Source of the DNA: Sneathiella chinensis
GTDB taxonomy: Bacteria > Pseudomonadota > Alphaproteobacteria > Sneathiellales > Sneathiellaceae
Length of the DNA: 64,000 nt
Assembly (NCBI RefSeq): GCF_012720115.1
Contig: NZ_VNWN01000006.1
Location: 372,001 to 436,000 of the forward strand
Reading direction: 5' to 3'
Shown: positions 1-8,719 of the stretch, one piece after another
Layout of the letters: each line of letters starts with the position of its first letter
Numbering within the stretch: position 1 is the first letter of the stretch
The notes under the pieces: model-generated
Told to the model about the DNA's origin: nothing
The model's database searches: none
The model's input: the letters and a program-made list of their open reading frames with translations, nothing else
Made by a program: the position numbers and the translations under genes

Positions 1-49
1 AGATAGCGATCGAGGCAGCGAGCGTGGCTGCCTTCCGGATGTTTTTCAT
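1..49 (-). CDS. N-terminus of an exported protein (partial)
   Basis: On the minus strand an ATG at 49 opens a frame that runs off the left edge. Its 16 visible codons read MKNIRKAATLAASIAI, a basic start followed by a hydrophobic stretch, as in the beginning of a Sec signal peptide. A strong Shine-Dalgarno (GGGAGG) lies about 8 bases upstream. The product is probably periplasmic or outer-membrane, but the family cannot be told from 16 residues. It is transcribed divergently from rnj. Confidence 0.55.
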   Translation of the reverse strand, partial: MKNIRKAATLAASIAI

Positions 50-319
50 TGATTATTCCTCCCGTGCTGTTCGTGCCCGGTTATCCTTGAGTGTTTTTTG
101 GCGGGCACCAACGTTGCAAAACGGAGCGTTCCATATTTGATGGGGATACGCAACCTCTTTTATCCAGCAAAATTGTATACAATAGCATCTTAATATTGTC
201 GGCCCTCACACCTGCGTAACTTTGACCTTTCCGTTTCCTTTCAATCCTGATAGATCAAGGCCAAGCATTTCGCGGTCCTCCTGTCCGCGAGCATTAAAAA
301 TTCACAATATTCTCAGGGC
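50..319. other. Divergent intergenic region
   Basis: This 270-base gap separates the leftward exported-protein gene from rnj. It holds the palindrome at 172-183 and a short GC hairpin at about 272-290 (CGCGG / CCGCG). A TTGACC hexamer near 222 could be a -35 element for rnj, but I see no convincing -10 at the right distance. No coding sequence is evident. Confidence 0.4.
172..183. promoter_or_regulatory. 12-bp perfect palindrome, GntR-type operator candidate
   Basis: ATTGTATACAAT is a perfect palindrome in the gap between the leftward exported-protein gene (start at 49) and rnj (start at 320). GTATAC-centred palindromes of this kind are typical operators of GntR-family regulators. Its position about 125 bases upstream of the leftward gene suggests it controls that gene. 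No regulator gene is visible in the window. Confidence 0.4.
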
Positions 320-1999
320 ATGATCTCCATGAATTATGATAACGGACTGATCTTCCTTCCCCTTGGCGGCAGCGGGGAAATCGGCATGAACCTCAATCTG
401 TATTGCTGTGACGGCAAATGGTTGATGGTCGATTGCGGTATTTCCTTTGCCGATGAAAGGGCGCCGGGAATTGATCTGATCGTTCCCGATGCCCGGTGGA
501 TCGCCGAACGGCGCGAGGATCTGCTGGCCATTGTGGTGACCCACGCCCATGAGGACCATGTGGGCGCGGTGGCACGGCTGTGGGACCAGTTCCGCTGTCC
601 GGTTTATGCCAGTCCGTTCACGGCGGAAATCCTGTCGCTGAAACTGGCGGAGGAGGGGATCGAGGACGCGGTCGAGGTGAATATCGTTTCGCCGGGAAGT
701 TCCGTGCAGATTGATGCCTTCCATCTGGATTTTGTTGACCTGACCCACTCCATCCCGGAAATGCAGGCCCTGATGATCACCACGCCCTATGGCCGGGTGA
801 TGCATAGCGGGGACTGGAAACTGGACCCGGCGCCCGTGGTTGGGCCGGAAAGCAACCTTGAGAAGATGCAGGATATCTCGACAGGGGATGTTCTGGCCAT
901 GGTTTGCGATTCCACCAACGTGTTCAAGCAGGGGGTTTCCGGCTCGGAAGGGGATGTTCAGGAAAGTCTGGACAGCCTGCTGGCCAGAATACCGACCGGG
1001 CGCGTGGCGGTGACCACCTTTGCCTCGAATGTGGCGCGGGTCAGCACCATCGCCCAGATTGCCGAGCGGCATGGCCGGCACGTGGTGCTGGTCGGGCGCA
1101 GCCTGTATCGAATGACGGAAGCAGCCCGGAAATCCGGCTATCTTGAGGACCTGCCAGCCTTCGTGAAAGAGGATCAGGCCGCCTATCTGCCAAAAGACAA
1201 GGTTCTCTACCTTTGTACCGGCAGTCAGGGCGAGCCACGCGGCGCCATGGCCCGGATTGCCCGTGATGATCATCCCCATGTCAGCCTTGAAGGCGGGGAT
1301 ACGGTTATTTTCTCTTCCAAGGTGATCCCCGGCAACGAGAAGACCCTGTTTGCCCTGCATAACCAACTGACCGACCTTGGCGTCAATGTCATCACCGAGG
1401 CGGAAGAGTTTGTTCATGTGTCCGGCCATCCGGCACGGGATGAACTGGCGCGCATGTACGAAATCGTAAAGCCGCAGATTTCTGTGCCTGTGCATGGCGA
1501 GGCCCGGCACCTGAAAGAACATTGTGCCCTGGCCCTGTCGCTGGGTGTGCCCGAGGCGATCGAGATCAGAAACGGCGATATGCTGAAACTGGCCCCCGGC
1601 AAGGCCGAGATTATCGACAAGGTTCATTCCGGCCGTTTGGCCGTGGATGCGGGCGGGGCCACACCGCTGGATGGTGAATTTCTGGCGACACGGCGCAGGA
1701 TGATATATAACGGGGCGGCGAATGCCCTTGTGATTGTCAACGAAAAGGGACAAATTACCGAGGATCCGATTGTCCGGCTGCGCGGTGTGGTGGACGAAGA
1801 CCTGTTCCCGGACCTGCATGAGGACTTGAAACAGGCCATCGTGAAACGGCATTCCGAGCTGTCGAAGCGCGATCAGACGCGGGATTCCGACGTTGAGGAA
1901 GCCGCCCGGCAAGCCATCCGCCGGACCATCCGCCGGTTGGCAGGGCGACGCCCGGTCACGGACGTTCATGTGGTCCGGATCGAGGATGAAGACGAATAA
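320..1999 (+). CDS. rnj: Ribonuclease J
   Basis: This 559-residue metallo-beta-lactamase/beta-CASP ribonuclease takes part in mRNA turnover and RNA 5'-end processing in the cytoplasm, with endo- and 5'-to-3' exonuclease activity. The zinc motif HAHEDH is at residues 75-80; the N-terminal GGSGEIG and the central CTGSQGEP and C-terminal HVSGHP motifs are also in place. Length is usual for the family. ATG at 320 and a second ATG at 329 are both possible, since the nearby SD (CAGGG) is weak. The next gene, mce, starts 54 bases downstream. Confidence 0.95.
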   Translation: MISMNYDNGLIFLPLGGSGEIGMNLNLYCCDGKWLMVDCGISFADERAPGIDLIVPDARWIAERREDLLAIVVTHAHEDHVGAVARLWDQFRCPVYASPFTAEILSLKLAEEGIEDAVEVNIVSPGSSVQIDAFHLDFVDLTHSIPEMQALMITTPYGRVMHSGDWKLDPAPVVGPESNLEKMQDISTGDVLAMVCDSTNVFKQGVSGSEGDVQESLDSLLARIPTGRVAVTTFASNVARVSTIAQIAERHGRHVVLVGRSLYRMTEAARKSGYLEDLPAFVKEDQAAYLPKDKVLYLCTGSQGEPRGAMARIARDDHPHVSLEGGDTVIFSSKVIPGNEKTLFALHNQLTDLGVNVITEAEEFVHVSGHPARDELARMYEIVKPQISVPVHGEARHLKEHCALALSLGVPEAIEIRNGDMLKLAPGKAEIIDKVHSGRLAVDAGGATPLDGEFLATRRRMIYNGAANALVIVNEKGQITEDPIVRLRGVVDEDLFPDLHEDLKQAIVKRHSELSKRDQTRDSDVEEAARQAIRRTIRRLAGRRPVTDVHVVRIEDEDE

Positions 2000-2053
2000 C
2001 AACAAAAGCCGCAGGAATAGCGGCGGTACACAACAAAGAGAAAAGGTGAAGTC

Positions 2054-2458
2054 ATGATCGGTCGTTTGAACCATGTTGCCATTGCGGTTCCGGATCTGGA
2101 AGCGGCGGCGAAAACCTATCGGGAAACACTGGGCGCCAAGGTCAGTGAACCACAGGCAGAGCCGGATCACGGTGTGACCGTGGTGTTTGTCGAACTGGAC
2201 AATACCAAGATCGAATTGCTTCACCCGCTGGGTGAGAATTCACCCATAAGTGCTTTTCTTGAAAAAAATAAATCTGGCGGCATGCACCATGTCTGCTATG
2301 AGGTTGAGGACATTCTGGCGGCCCGTGACAAGCTGGTGGCAGAAGGCGCCCGCATTCTGGGAGACGGGGAGCCGAAGAACGGTGCCCACAATAAGCCGGT
2401 TCTGTTCCTGCACCCGAAAGACTTCAACGGTACGCTGGTCGAGCTGGAGCAGGTTTGA
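2054..2458 (+). CDS. mce: Methylmalonyl-CoA epimerase
   Basis: This 134-residue VOC-fold enzyme interconverts (2R)- and (2S)-methylmalonyl-CoA, linking propionyl-CoA carboxylation to methylmalonyl-CoA mutase. The expected metal ligands are present: H7 in LNHVAI, E54 in KIELLHP, H78/H79 in GGMHHVCYEV and E130 near the C-terminus. The start is set by a good SD (AAGGTGA) about 6 bases upstream. It lies between rnj and the DUF1467 gene, an order I recall from many alphaproteobacteria, and is probably cotranscribed with the latter. Confidence 0.93.
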   Translation: MIGRLNHVAIAVPDLEAAAKTYRETLGAKVSEPQAEPDHGVTVVFVELDNTKIELLHPLGENSPISAFLEKNKSGGMHHVCYEVEDILAARDKLVAEGARILGDGEPKNGAHNKPVLFLHPKDFNGTLVELEQV

Positions 2459-2485
2459 GCCAATACCGCAATTAAGGAGTGAGCC

Positions 2486-2746
2486 ATGTCGTTGATCGGT
2501 GGCATTGTCGTTTTCAGTATTACGTGGTTTGTGGTTCTGTTTACCGTTCTGCCGTGGGGCGTTCGCACCCAGCAGGAAGATGACCATGTGGCGCCGGGCA
2601 CGGTGGAAAGTGCGCCTGTCAATCCGGCGATCTGGAAGAAGATGCTGGCGACGACCATTATCACGGGAATTCTGTTCGGCATTTTCCTGTGGACTGTGGA
2701 ATACGGGATCATTGATTATCGCAGCATCGTCAACCGTAACGCGTAG
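2486..2746 (+). CDS. DUF1467 family two-pass membrane protein
   Basis: This 86-residue inner-membrane protein has two predicted transmembrane segments, about residues 5-24 and 51-74. A short polar loop between them contains PWGVRTQQE, which is characteristic of the alphaproteobacterial DUF1467 family. Its function is unknown. A strong SD (AAGGAG) precedes the ATG. It follows mce by 27 bases and is probably in the same transcript. Confidence 0.85.
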   Translation: MSLIGGIVVFSITWFVVLFTVLPWGVRTQQEDDHVAPGTVESAPVNPAIWKKMLATTIITGILFGIFLWTVEYGIIDYRSIVNRNA

Positions 2747-2783
2747 GTCGCCTTGACTGAACCAATGTCTGTCTCACTGTAAG

Positions 2784-4745
2784 ATGTATCGTTCTGATAT
2801 TGATGGCCTGCGTGCCATTTCCGCCCTGGCAATTTTCGCCTTTCACCTTGGTATATCGGGGTTTTCAGGCGGATTTGTCGGGGTTGATATTTTCTTCGTC
2901 ATTTCCGGCTATCTGATCGTTCCGCGCATCGTGGATGGTCTGGAAGCCGGAAACTTCTCGCTGGCCGACTTTTTTGAGCGCCGCGCCCGGCGCATCCTGC
3001 CCGCCCTGTTCCTGATCATCCTGTTCTCGCTGGTGGTCGGGTTCTTTATTCTGGGCCCGCGGGAATTCCATGAACTGGGGCTCAGTGTTTTTGCCACACT
3101 GGCCTTTGGCGCCAACTTCTTCTTTCATGACCGATCCGACTATTTTGCTGACGCGGCCCATCAAAAGCCGCTGTTGCACGCATGGTCGCTGGGGGTCGAG
3201 GAACAGTTCTATATCCTGATCCCCCTTATCCTGATGGGGGTATGGTGGGCGTTTCGGTCCTCAAGGCGCCTGTCGCTGCGCCGGATGGTTCTGCTGATTA
3301 CGGTGGCGTCATTCCTGTATAACGTGGTGTTTGTGCGGCTGGATGAATCCCACGCCTTTTATATGCCCATGTCCCGGTTCTGGGAGTTGGGCCTTGGCGG
3401 TTTGCTGGCCCTGTATACGCGGGATCAGGTTTTCGGGCGCGGCTTGAGCCGTGCGGCGGCGGCTTTGGGGCTGCTGCTGATCGTTGTTTCCATCTTCCTG
3501 ATTGACGACCGGGTCCGCTATCCCGGCGAGGCGGCGCTGCTGCCGGTTCTGGGATCGGCGCTGCTGATTTTCGCAGGGCAGGGCATATCCAATCCGTTGT
3601 CGCGATTTCTGGGGGCGGCCCCGTTCCGCTATGTGGGGCGGATTTCCTATTCGCTCTACCTGATCCACTGGCCGATCATCGTTTTTGCCCGGATTTACCT
3701 GTCCCGCCCGCTGGAGCCGCTGGAACAGGCGGTTCTGTTTGTCTTTGGCGTGGTGTGGGCCATTCTGTCGTGGGAGTTTTTTGAAAAAGCCATTCTGGCC
3801 CGTGGCAAGCTGGCCTTCCGGCCGGTCTTTACCGGTTTGGCGGCGGTCGGCGTGGCCATGCTGGTGCTGAGCGGTGTGGTGGTGCAGACCGACGGCCTGC
3901 CGGGGCGAATGAGTGACCGTTCTGTCGCCCTGATCCAGTCGCTGGAGCAGGAAAAGCAGGCGACCCGCAAGGCGGTCTGTGATGAGACCGTGACCTTTGG
4001 GGATGACCGCTTCCGCAAGTTCCGGGGCTGTCAGGTCGGCCCGGAGGAGGGAAGCCGGGTTCTGTTCTGGGGTGATTCCCATTCCGGGATGGTGTTCAAG
4101 GCCTACCGGGCCTTGCAGGAGGAAGCGCCGTGGCAGGTCTTGTCCGTGGGAATGCCCGACTGTCCGCCCATCGTGGACATCGTGACCACCCGCCGGAAAA
4201 ACCGCGAACTGTGCCCCGGTTATGTGGACCTGATCGTGGATCACATCGAGAAAAACGGCGTTGAGGTTGTGGTGCTGGGAAGTCGCTGGGCCAATCTGGC
4301 ATCGGATTTCCGGGCACCCGGCGATGGCGGCCGCAGCCATACCATCTTTGATACCCGCAATGAAAACAGCGTGATGGACCTTGGATCGGCCCTGATCCGC
4401 ACCATCGACCGGATTGAAGCGGCCGGGGCGCGGGTGATCGTGATCGGTCCAGTTCCCGAAATCCAGTTTCATGTGCCCGACACCCTGATCCGCACCTGGA
4501 GCGGGATCGGAGACCTGCCGCTGGTCCGCCGGGAGGATTTCGACGACCGGCAATCCCGCGTTCTGGCGGCCCTGAAAAGGATCGAAATACTGGGCAAGGC
4601 AACGGTGATCTATCCGCACCAGATGCTGTGTGACGACGTTTCCTGCGATGTGACCCGCAACGACAAGGCCCTATACACAGACGATGACCATTTGAGTGTG
4701 GAAGGCGCCCGCGCTATAGTTGATGAACTTGTCACCCATTTTTAG
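2784..4745 (+). CDS. Acyltransferase 3 / SGNH membrane acyltransferase (OafA/YrhL type)
   Basis: This 653-residue protein has an N-terminal acyltransferase-3 domain of about ten membrane helices (residues 1-370) and a C-terminal periplasmic SGNH hydrolase-like domain (about 420-653). Acyltransferase-3 landmarks are H21, the RRARRILPA stretch near residues 67-75 and HAWSLGVEEQFY near 133-144. SGNH landmarks are WGDSHSG near residue 430 and the D633-x-x-H636 pair. Such enzymes O-acetylate cell-surface polysaccharide, lipopolysaccharide or peptidoglycan; the acceptor here is unknown. The SD is weak. No glycan cluster adjoins it, so it may be a stand-alone envelope-modifying gene inserted between the DUF1467 gene and proS. 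Confidence 0.88.
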   Translation: MYRSDIDGLRAISALAIFAFHLGISGFSGGFVGVDIFFVISGYLIVPRIVDGLEAGNFSLADFFERRARRILPALFLIILFSLVVGFFILGPREFHELGLSVFATLAFGANFFFHDRSDYFADAAHQKPLLHAWSLGVEEQFYILIPLILMGVWWAFRSSRRLSLRRMVLLITVASFLYNVVFVRLDESHAFYMPMSRFWELGLGGLLALYTRDQVFGRGLSRAAAALGLLLIVVSIFLIDDRVRYPGEAALLPVLGSALLIFAGQGISNPLSRFLGAAPFRYVGRISYSLYLIHWPIIVFARIYLSRPLEPLEQAVLFVFGVVWAILSWEFFEKAILARGKLAFRPVFTGLAAVGVAMLVLSGVVVQTDGLPGRMSDRSVALIQSLEQEKQATRKAVCDETVTFGDDRFRKFRGCQVGPEEGSRVLFWGDSHSGMVFKAYRALQEEAPWQVLSVGMPDCPPIVDIVTTRRKNRELCPGYVDLIVDHIEKNGVEVVVLGSRWANLASDFRAPGDGGRSHTIFDTRNENSVMDLGSALIRTIDRIEAAGARVIVIGPVPEIQFHVPDTLIRTWSGIGDLPLVRREDFDDRQSRVLAALKRIEILGKATVIYPHQMLCDDVSCDVTRNDKALYTDDDHLSVEGARAIVDELVTHF

Positions 4746-4757
4746 GGAGGGACCGGT

Positions 4758-5195
4758 TTGCACCATTCATGCTTTTTCCTGACCTTGGGCCTTGTTGTTC
4801 TGGGGGCCATCCCGTTCAGCGCAGCAGAGGAGGTCCGGGTAACGGTCACAACCGAGGACTGCGCCCATATCAGTCGCCATGTGGCCCGCGATGATGTGAC
4901 CTATCAGGCGGGGCGGGATGTTTCCGGCAGGCCGGTTGTCCCCGCCGATCTTGACGGGCCGCAGGTGCAGTTCCCCGAAACGGTGATCATTGACCTGTCC
5001 CTGCCGCTGGCCGATTTGTTCGAGGGCGGAAATCCGCCTGTCCGGGCCTTGCGAAACGCTGATGTTGAATTGGGGCGCATTGACTATCATATGCAAACGG
5101 GGCGGATAACCTTCAACGGTCAGGTGCTTGCGGACCCGGCGCTGAATGCGATCGCGGCGGAATGCCGGAAAAGATATGACCTGTTGGAAAAGTGA
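4758..5195 (+). CDS. Small secreted protein of unknown function
   Basis: This 145-residue protein starts at a TTG, chosen because a strong SD (GGGAGG, 4745-4750) lies seven bases upstream. A signal peptide covers about residues 1-23, ending near FSAAEE. The mature protein has two cysteines, in TTEDCAH and AAECRKR, that could form a disulfide, and includes a GRPVVPADL motif and a late RITFNGQ motif. I recall similar hypothetical proteins in alphaproteobacteria but no assigned function. It begins 12 bases after the acyltransferase gene, so the two are probably cotranscribed. Confidence 0.7.
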   Translation: MHHSCFFLTLGLVVLGAIPFSAAEEVRVTVTTEDCAHISRHVARDDVTYQAGRDVSGRPVVPADLDGPQVQFPETVIIDLSLPLADLFEGGNPPVRALRNADVELGRIDYHMQTGRITFNGQVLADPALNAIAAECRKRYDLLEK

Positions 5196-5200
5196 CCGGT

Positions 5201-5230
5201 GGCAAGTTGCATAACCCTTGCAATCTTGCC
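5201..5230 (+). terminator. Hairpin after the secreted-protein gene
   Basis: GGCAAGTTGCA (5201-5211) pairs with TGCAA-T-CTTGCC (5219-5230) with one bulge. It starts 6 bases after the stop codon. No T-run follows, so it may be a weak terminator or an RNA-stability element. It overlaps the proposed proS -35 element. Confidence 0.4.
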
Positions 5231-5269
5231 AAATCCCTTTAAAAGTCTTGCAATAAAACGACCGTTTTA
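5226..5269 (+). promoter_or_regulatory. Probable proS promoter with adjacent palindrome
   Basis: TTGCCA (5226-5231) and TGCAAT (5249-5254) are separated by 17 bases and resemble a sigma-70 promoter. Directly downstream is the inverted repeat TAAAACG-AC-CGTTTTA (5254-5269), which overlaps the presumed transcription start and could be an operator or a short leader hairpin. The proS start codon is 67 bases further on. Confidence 0.35.
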
Positions 5270-5336
5270 ATGCGCCAGATTGGCGTGAACGGATCGGGTA
5301 ACAGTTCAACAACCAAGAGATTTCACAGAGGACTCC

Positions 5337-6647
5337 ATGCGTCTTTCCCGATATTTCATGCCTACCCTGAAAGAGGATCCAAAAGAGGCGCAAATCGCTT
5401 CGCATCGGCTGATGTTGCGCGCCGGAATGATCCAGCAGTCCTCTGCCGGTATCTATTCATGGCTGCCACTTGGGAACCGTGTCCTGAAGAATATCGAGCG
5501 GATCGTCCGCGAGGAACAGGACCGCGCCGGTGCCCTTGAAATCCTGATGCCGACCATCCAGCCTGCGGATTTGTGGCGCGAGTCGGGTCGGTATGACGAC
5601 TACGGCAAGGAAATGCTGCGGATTGTGGACCGCCATGACCGGGACATGCTGTACGGTCCGACCAACGAGGAGCAGGTCACCGATATCTTCCGCTCCCACG
5701 TCAACAGCTATAAAGACCTGCCGCTGAACCTGTATCACATCCAGTGGAAATTCCGCGACGAGGTTCGCCCCCGGTTTGGTGTCATGCGCGGACGGGAATT
5801 CCTGATGAAGGATGCCTATTCCTTTGATCTGGATTATGAAGGCGCCAAGATCGCCTATAACACCATGTTCGTGGCCTATCTGAAGACCTATGCGCGGCTT
5901 GGCCTTCAGGCTATTCCGCTGCGGGCGGATACAGGCCCCATCGGCGGTGATCTGTCCCACGAGTTTATCATTCTGGCCGACACCGGCGAGAGCGAGGTGT
6001 TCTATCACAAGGACATCCTGAACCTGAAAACACCGGAAGGCGACCATACACCTGAGGAGCTTCAGGCCCTTGTGGATGAGTGGACCAGCTATTACGCGGC
6101 TGCCGATGAAATGCACGATGCGGACAATTGCGGCGTTGCAGAAGGCGACCTTGTTGCCCGGCGCGGGATCGAGGTGGGGCATATCTTCCACTTCGGCGAA
6201 AAATACTCCAAGGCCATGGGCGCCACGGTCATGGGGCCGGATGGCAAGGAAATCACCGTTTCCATGGGGTCTTACGGCATTGGTGTTTCCCGTCTGGTTG
6301 GCGGCATCATCGAGGCCTGTCACGACGAGGCCGGCATTGTCTGGCCGGAAGAGGTTGCGCCGTTCAAGGTGGGCCTGATCAATCTGAAATCCGGCGACGA
6401 GGCCTGCGATGCAGCCTGTGAGGATTTCTACGCCAAGCTGCAGGCCGCCGGGATCGAGGTTCTGTATGATGACACGTCAGACCGGGCAGGCGGCAAGTTT
6501 GCCAAGATGGACCTGATCGGTGTTCCCTATCAGGTGACCATTGGTCCGCGTGGCCTGAAAACAGGCGTTGTTGAATTCAAGACCCGGAAATCCGGCGAGA
6601 AAGAGGAGATCACCCCCGAAGCCGCCCTGAACCGGTTGGTGGGCTGA
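5337..6647 (+). CDS. proS: Prolyl-tRNA synthetase, short alphaproteobacterial type
   Basis: This class II aminoacyl-tRNA synthetase charges tRNA-Pro. At 436 residues it is of the compact bacterial type that lacks the roughly 180-residue editing insertion of the E. coli enzyme; misacylated Ala-tRNA-Pro would have to be cleared in trans. Class II motifs are visible: motif 1 near [12 protein letters not shown], motif 2 around [19 protein letters not shown] and motif 3 [15 protein letters not shown]-terminal anticodon-binding domain covers about residues 340-436. An SD (AGAGGA) precedes the ATG. lolC starts four bases after its stop, so proS-lolC-lolD form one operon. Confidence 0.96.
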   Translation: MRLSRYFMPTLKEDPKEAQIASHRLMLRAGMIQQSSAGIYSWLPLGNRVLKNIERIVREEQDRAGALEILMPTIQPADLWRESGRYDDYGKEMLRIVDRHDRDMLYGPTNEEQVTDIFRSHVNSYKDLPLNLYHIQWKFRDEVRPRFGVMRGREFLMKDAYSFDLDYEGAKIAYNTMFVAYLKTYARLGLQAIPLRADTGPIGGDLSHEFIILADTGESEVFYHKDILNLKTPEGDHTPEELQALVDEWTSYYAAADEMHDADNCGVAEGDLVARRGIEVGHIFHFGEKYSKAMGATVMGPDGKEITVSMGSYGIGVSRLVGGIIEACHDEAGIVWPEEVAPFKVGLINLKSGDEACDAACEDFYAKLQAAGIEVLYDDTSDRAGGKFAKMDLIGVPYQVTIGPRGLKTGVVEFKTRKSGEKEEITPEAALNRLVG

Positions 6648-6651
6648 TCTG

Positions 6652-7899
6652 GTGTTTTCCCGTTTCGAATGGATGATGGCCCTTCGCTACCTGCGCGCCC
6701 GTCGGCAGGAAGGGTTCATTTCCGTCATTGCCCTGTTTTCATTCCTCGGGATTGGTCTTGGGGTGGCAACGCTGATCATCGTCATGTCCGTCATGAACGG
6801 GTTCCGGGCCGAATTGCTGGACCGGATCCTGGGCATGAACGGCCATTACGAGGTTCGGGCCCCTGAAAACGGGTTGCTGACGGATTATGAACCACTGGTA
6901 GAGCGGTTGTCCGTCGTGCGGGATGTGGTTCGGGTGACCCCTATCGTGGAAGGACAGGTGATGGCCGCTGCCGGCAAGCAGGCCAGCGGCTCCCTTGTTC
7001 GCGGCATGAGCGGCGAGCAGCTTCGCAAGCTGACCGTTCTTGCAAGCTCTGTTCCGCCGGGGGCACTGGACAAGTTCGACCGAGGCGAAGGCATTCTTCT
7101 TGGGTACCGGTTGGCCCGGTCCCTTGGCATTCGAACCGGGGATCGGATCAAGCTGATTTCCCCCAATGGCACCTCGACCGCGTTTGGGACGGTGCCACGG
7201 GTCAAGACCTATGAAATTGCGGGCCTGTTCGATACGGGCATGTATGAATATGACAGCGGCTATATCTATATGCCGCTGGGCGAGGCGCAGAAATATTTCA
7301 AGCTGGGCGACGGGGTCACCGCGCTTGAGGTGTTTGCAACCGATCCCGACCGGGCCCTTGCCATTCGGGCCGATATTATTAACGCCGTCAATGTGCGGGC
7401 CTTTATCTATGACTGGCAGCAGTCGCGGGCCAGTTTTTTCAACGCGCTTGAGGTGGAACGGAACGTCATGTTCCTGATCCTGACCCTGATCATTCTTGTG
7501 GCCGCCTTCAATATCATTTCCAGCCTGATCATGCTGGTCAAGGACAAGGGCCGCGCCGTTGCGATCCTTCGGACAATGGGCGCGACCCGGGGCATGATCA
7601 TGCGGGTTTTCTTCATTGCGGGGGCCAGTATCGGGGTGACGGGAACCCTGTTCGGCTTTTTGCTGGGCATTGGTTTTTGTGCCAATATTGACGGTATCAA
7701 GCGCCTCATCGAGGGACTGACCGGGGCGGAGCTGTTCTCGGCTGAAATCTATTTCCTGTCCAATTTGCCGGCCAAGGTGGACCCGTCCGAGGTCACCGTG
7801 GTGGTGATCATGGCACTGGTGATTTCGCTGGCGGCGACCATTTACCCGTCATGGCGGGCGGCTCGTCTCGACCCGGTGGAGGCCTTGCGCTATGAGTGA
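6652..7899 (+). CDS. lolC: Lipoprotein-releasing ABC transporter permease LolC/LolE family
   Basis: This 415-residue inner-membrane permease has one N-terminal helix (about 22-45), a large periplasmic MacB-like domain (50-265) and three C-terminal helices (about 270-400). With LolD it extracts outer-membrane lipoproteins from the inner membrane and passes them to LolA. It begins with GTG four bases after proS. Only one permease gene adjoins lolD, which fits a homodimeric LolF-like arrangement rather than the LolC/LolE pair of enterics. The family motif MSVMNGFR is at about residues 45-52. Confidence 0.93.
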   Translation: MFSRFEWMMALRYLRARRQEGFISVIALFSFLGIGLGVATLIIVMSVMNGFRAELLDRILGMNGHYEVRAPENGLLTDYEPLVERLSVVRDVVRVTPIVEGQVMAAAGKQASGSLVRGMSGEQLRKLTVLASSVPPGALDKFDRGEGILLGYRLARSLGIRTGDRIKLISPNGTSTAFGTVPRVKTYEIAGLFDTGMYEYDSGYIYMPLGEAQKYFKLGDGVTALEVFATDPDRALAIRADIINAVNVRAFIYDWQQSRASFFNALEVERNVMFLILTLIILVAAFNIISSLIMLVKDKGRAVAILRTMGATRGMIMRVFFIAGASIGVTGTLFGFLLGIGFCANIDGIKRLIEGLTGAELFSAEIYFLSNLPAKVDPSEVTVVVIMALVISLAATIYPSWRAARLDPVEALRYE

Positions 7900-8572
7900 T
7901 GCAATCCTGACACTGGATAATGTGGGCCGGGTTTTCCGGCAGGGCGGAACCGATTTTGCCGTGCTGGTCGATATCAACCTAGAGGTCAAGGCCGGCGAGA
8001 TTGTCGCCCTGCTGGGCCAGTCTGGTGCGGGCAAATCGACGTTGCTGCACACGGCGGGCCTGCTGGAGCCACCAACCACGGGGCAGGTTCTCATCAACGG
8101 GCAGGACTGTACCCGGACATCGGATCGCAAGCGGACCGAAACCCGGCGCCGGGAAATCGGTTTTGTGTACCAGTTTCATCATCTTCTGCCGGAATTTTCC
8201 GCTATTGAGAATGTGATGATGCCGAACCTGATCGGGGGGACGCCGAAAAAGAAGGCTTATGCCAATGCGCGGCATCTTCTGGTGTCCATGGGGCTGGAAC
8301 ATCGGCTGGATCACCGTCCGGCCAAGATGTCCGGCGGCGAACAGCAGCGGGTCGCCATTGCGCGGGCGCTGGCCAATCATCCATCCCTTCTTCTGGCGGA
8401 CGAGCCGACAGGCAACCTTGACGAGCAGACGGCAGAACTGGTGTTCCAGAAATTTGTCGGCCTTGTTCGGGAAAAGAATGTCGGCGCCCTGGTGGCCACC
8501 CATAATCTGGAACTGGCAAAGCGCATGGACCGGATCGTCATGGTGCGCGATCATCGACTGGTGGATGCCTGA
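7892..8572 (+). CDS. lolD: Lipoprotein-releasing ABC transporter ATPase LolD
   Basis: This 226-residue ATPase powers the Lol lipoprotein-release complex. Walker A is GQSGAGKST (42-50), the signature is MSGGEQQ (146-152) and Walker B is LLLADE (166-171) followed by PTGNLD. It overlaps lolC by eight bases, implying translational coupling. In many alphaproteobacteria dnaE follows lolD directly; here a secretion block lies between them. Confidence 0.95.
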   Translation: MSDAILTLDNVGRVFRQGGTDFAVLVDINLEVKAGEIVALLGQSGAGKSTLLHTAGLLEPPTTGQVLINGQDCTRTSDRKRTETRRREIGFVYQFHHLLPEFSAIENVMMPNLIGGTPKKKAYANARHLLVSMGLEHRLDHRPAKMSGGEQQRVAIARALANHPSLLLADEPTGNLDEQTAELVFQKFVGLVREKNVGALVATHNLELAKRMDRIVMVRDHRLVDA

Positions 8573-8659
8573 ACGGCCTGACTGTTTAAAAGATTTTTCT
8601 TTATAAGTTTTTCAACATAAGCCTCTACAAATACACCACTTTCCTGTAAACTCTCCTCC

Positions 8660-8703
8660 CGGTTTCGTCAGATCGCCCTTTTTCCCAAAGGGCACCGAAA
8701 CCG
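8660..8703 (+). promoter_or_regulatory. Nested stem structure in the leader of the type I secretion operon
   Basis: CGGTTTCG (8660-8667) pairs perfectly with CGAAACCG (8696-8703), and inside it GCCCTTT (8675-8681) pairs with AAAGGGC (8687-8693). The structure ends 16 bases before the ABC-transporter start codon and just upstream of its SD (GGGGGA). It could regulate translation or block readthrough from lolD. The AT-rich stretch at 8583-8640 before it is a plausible promoter region, but I cannot assign a -35/-10 pair. Confidence 0.45.
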
Positions 8704-8719
8704 ATCTCAGGGGGACTGA

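Noticed and set aside
302-2224. 640-codon leftward open frame opposite rnj and mce
   Set aside because: It is a shadow: it has no SD and no family resemblance, and it mirrors strongly supported genes. GC-rich codon use removes antisense stops here.
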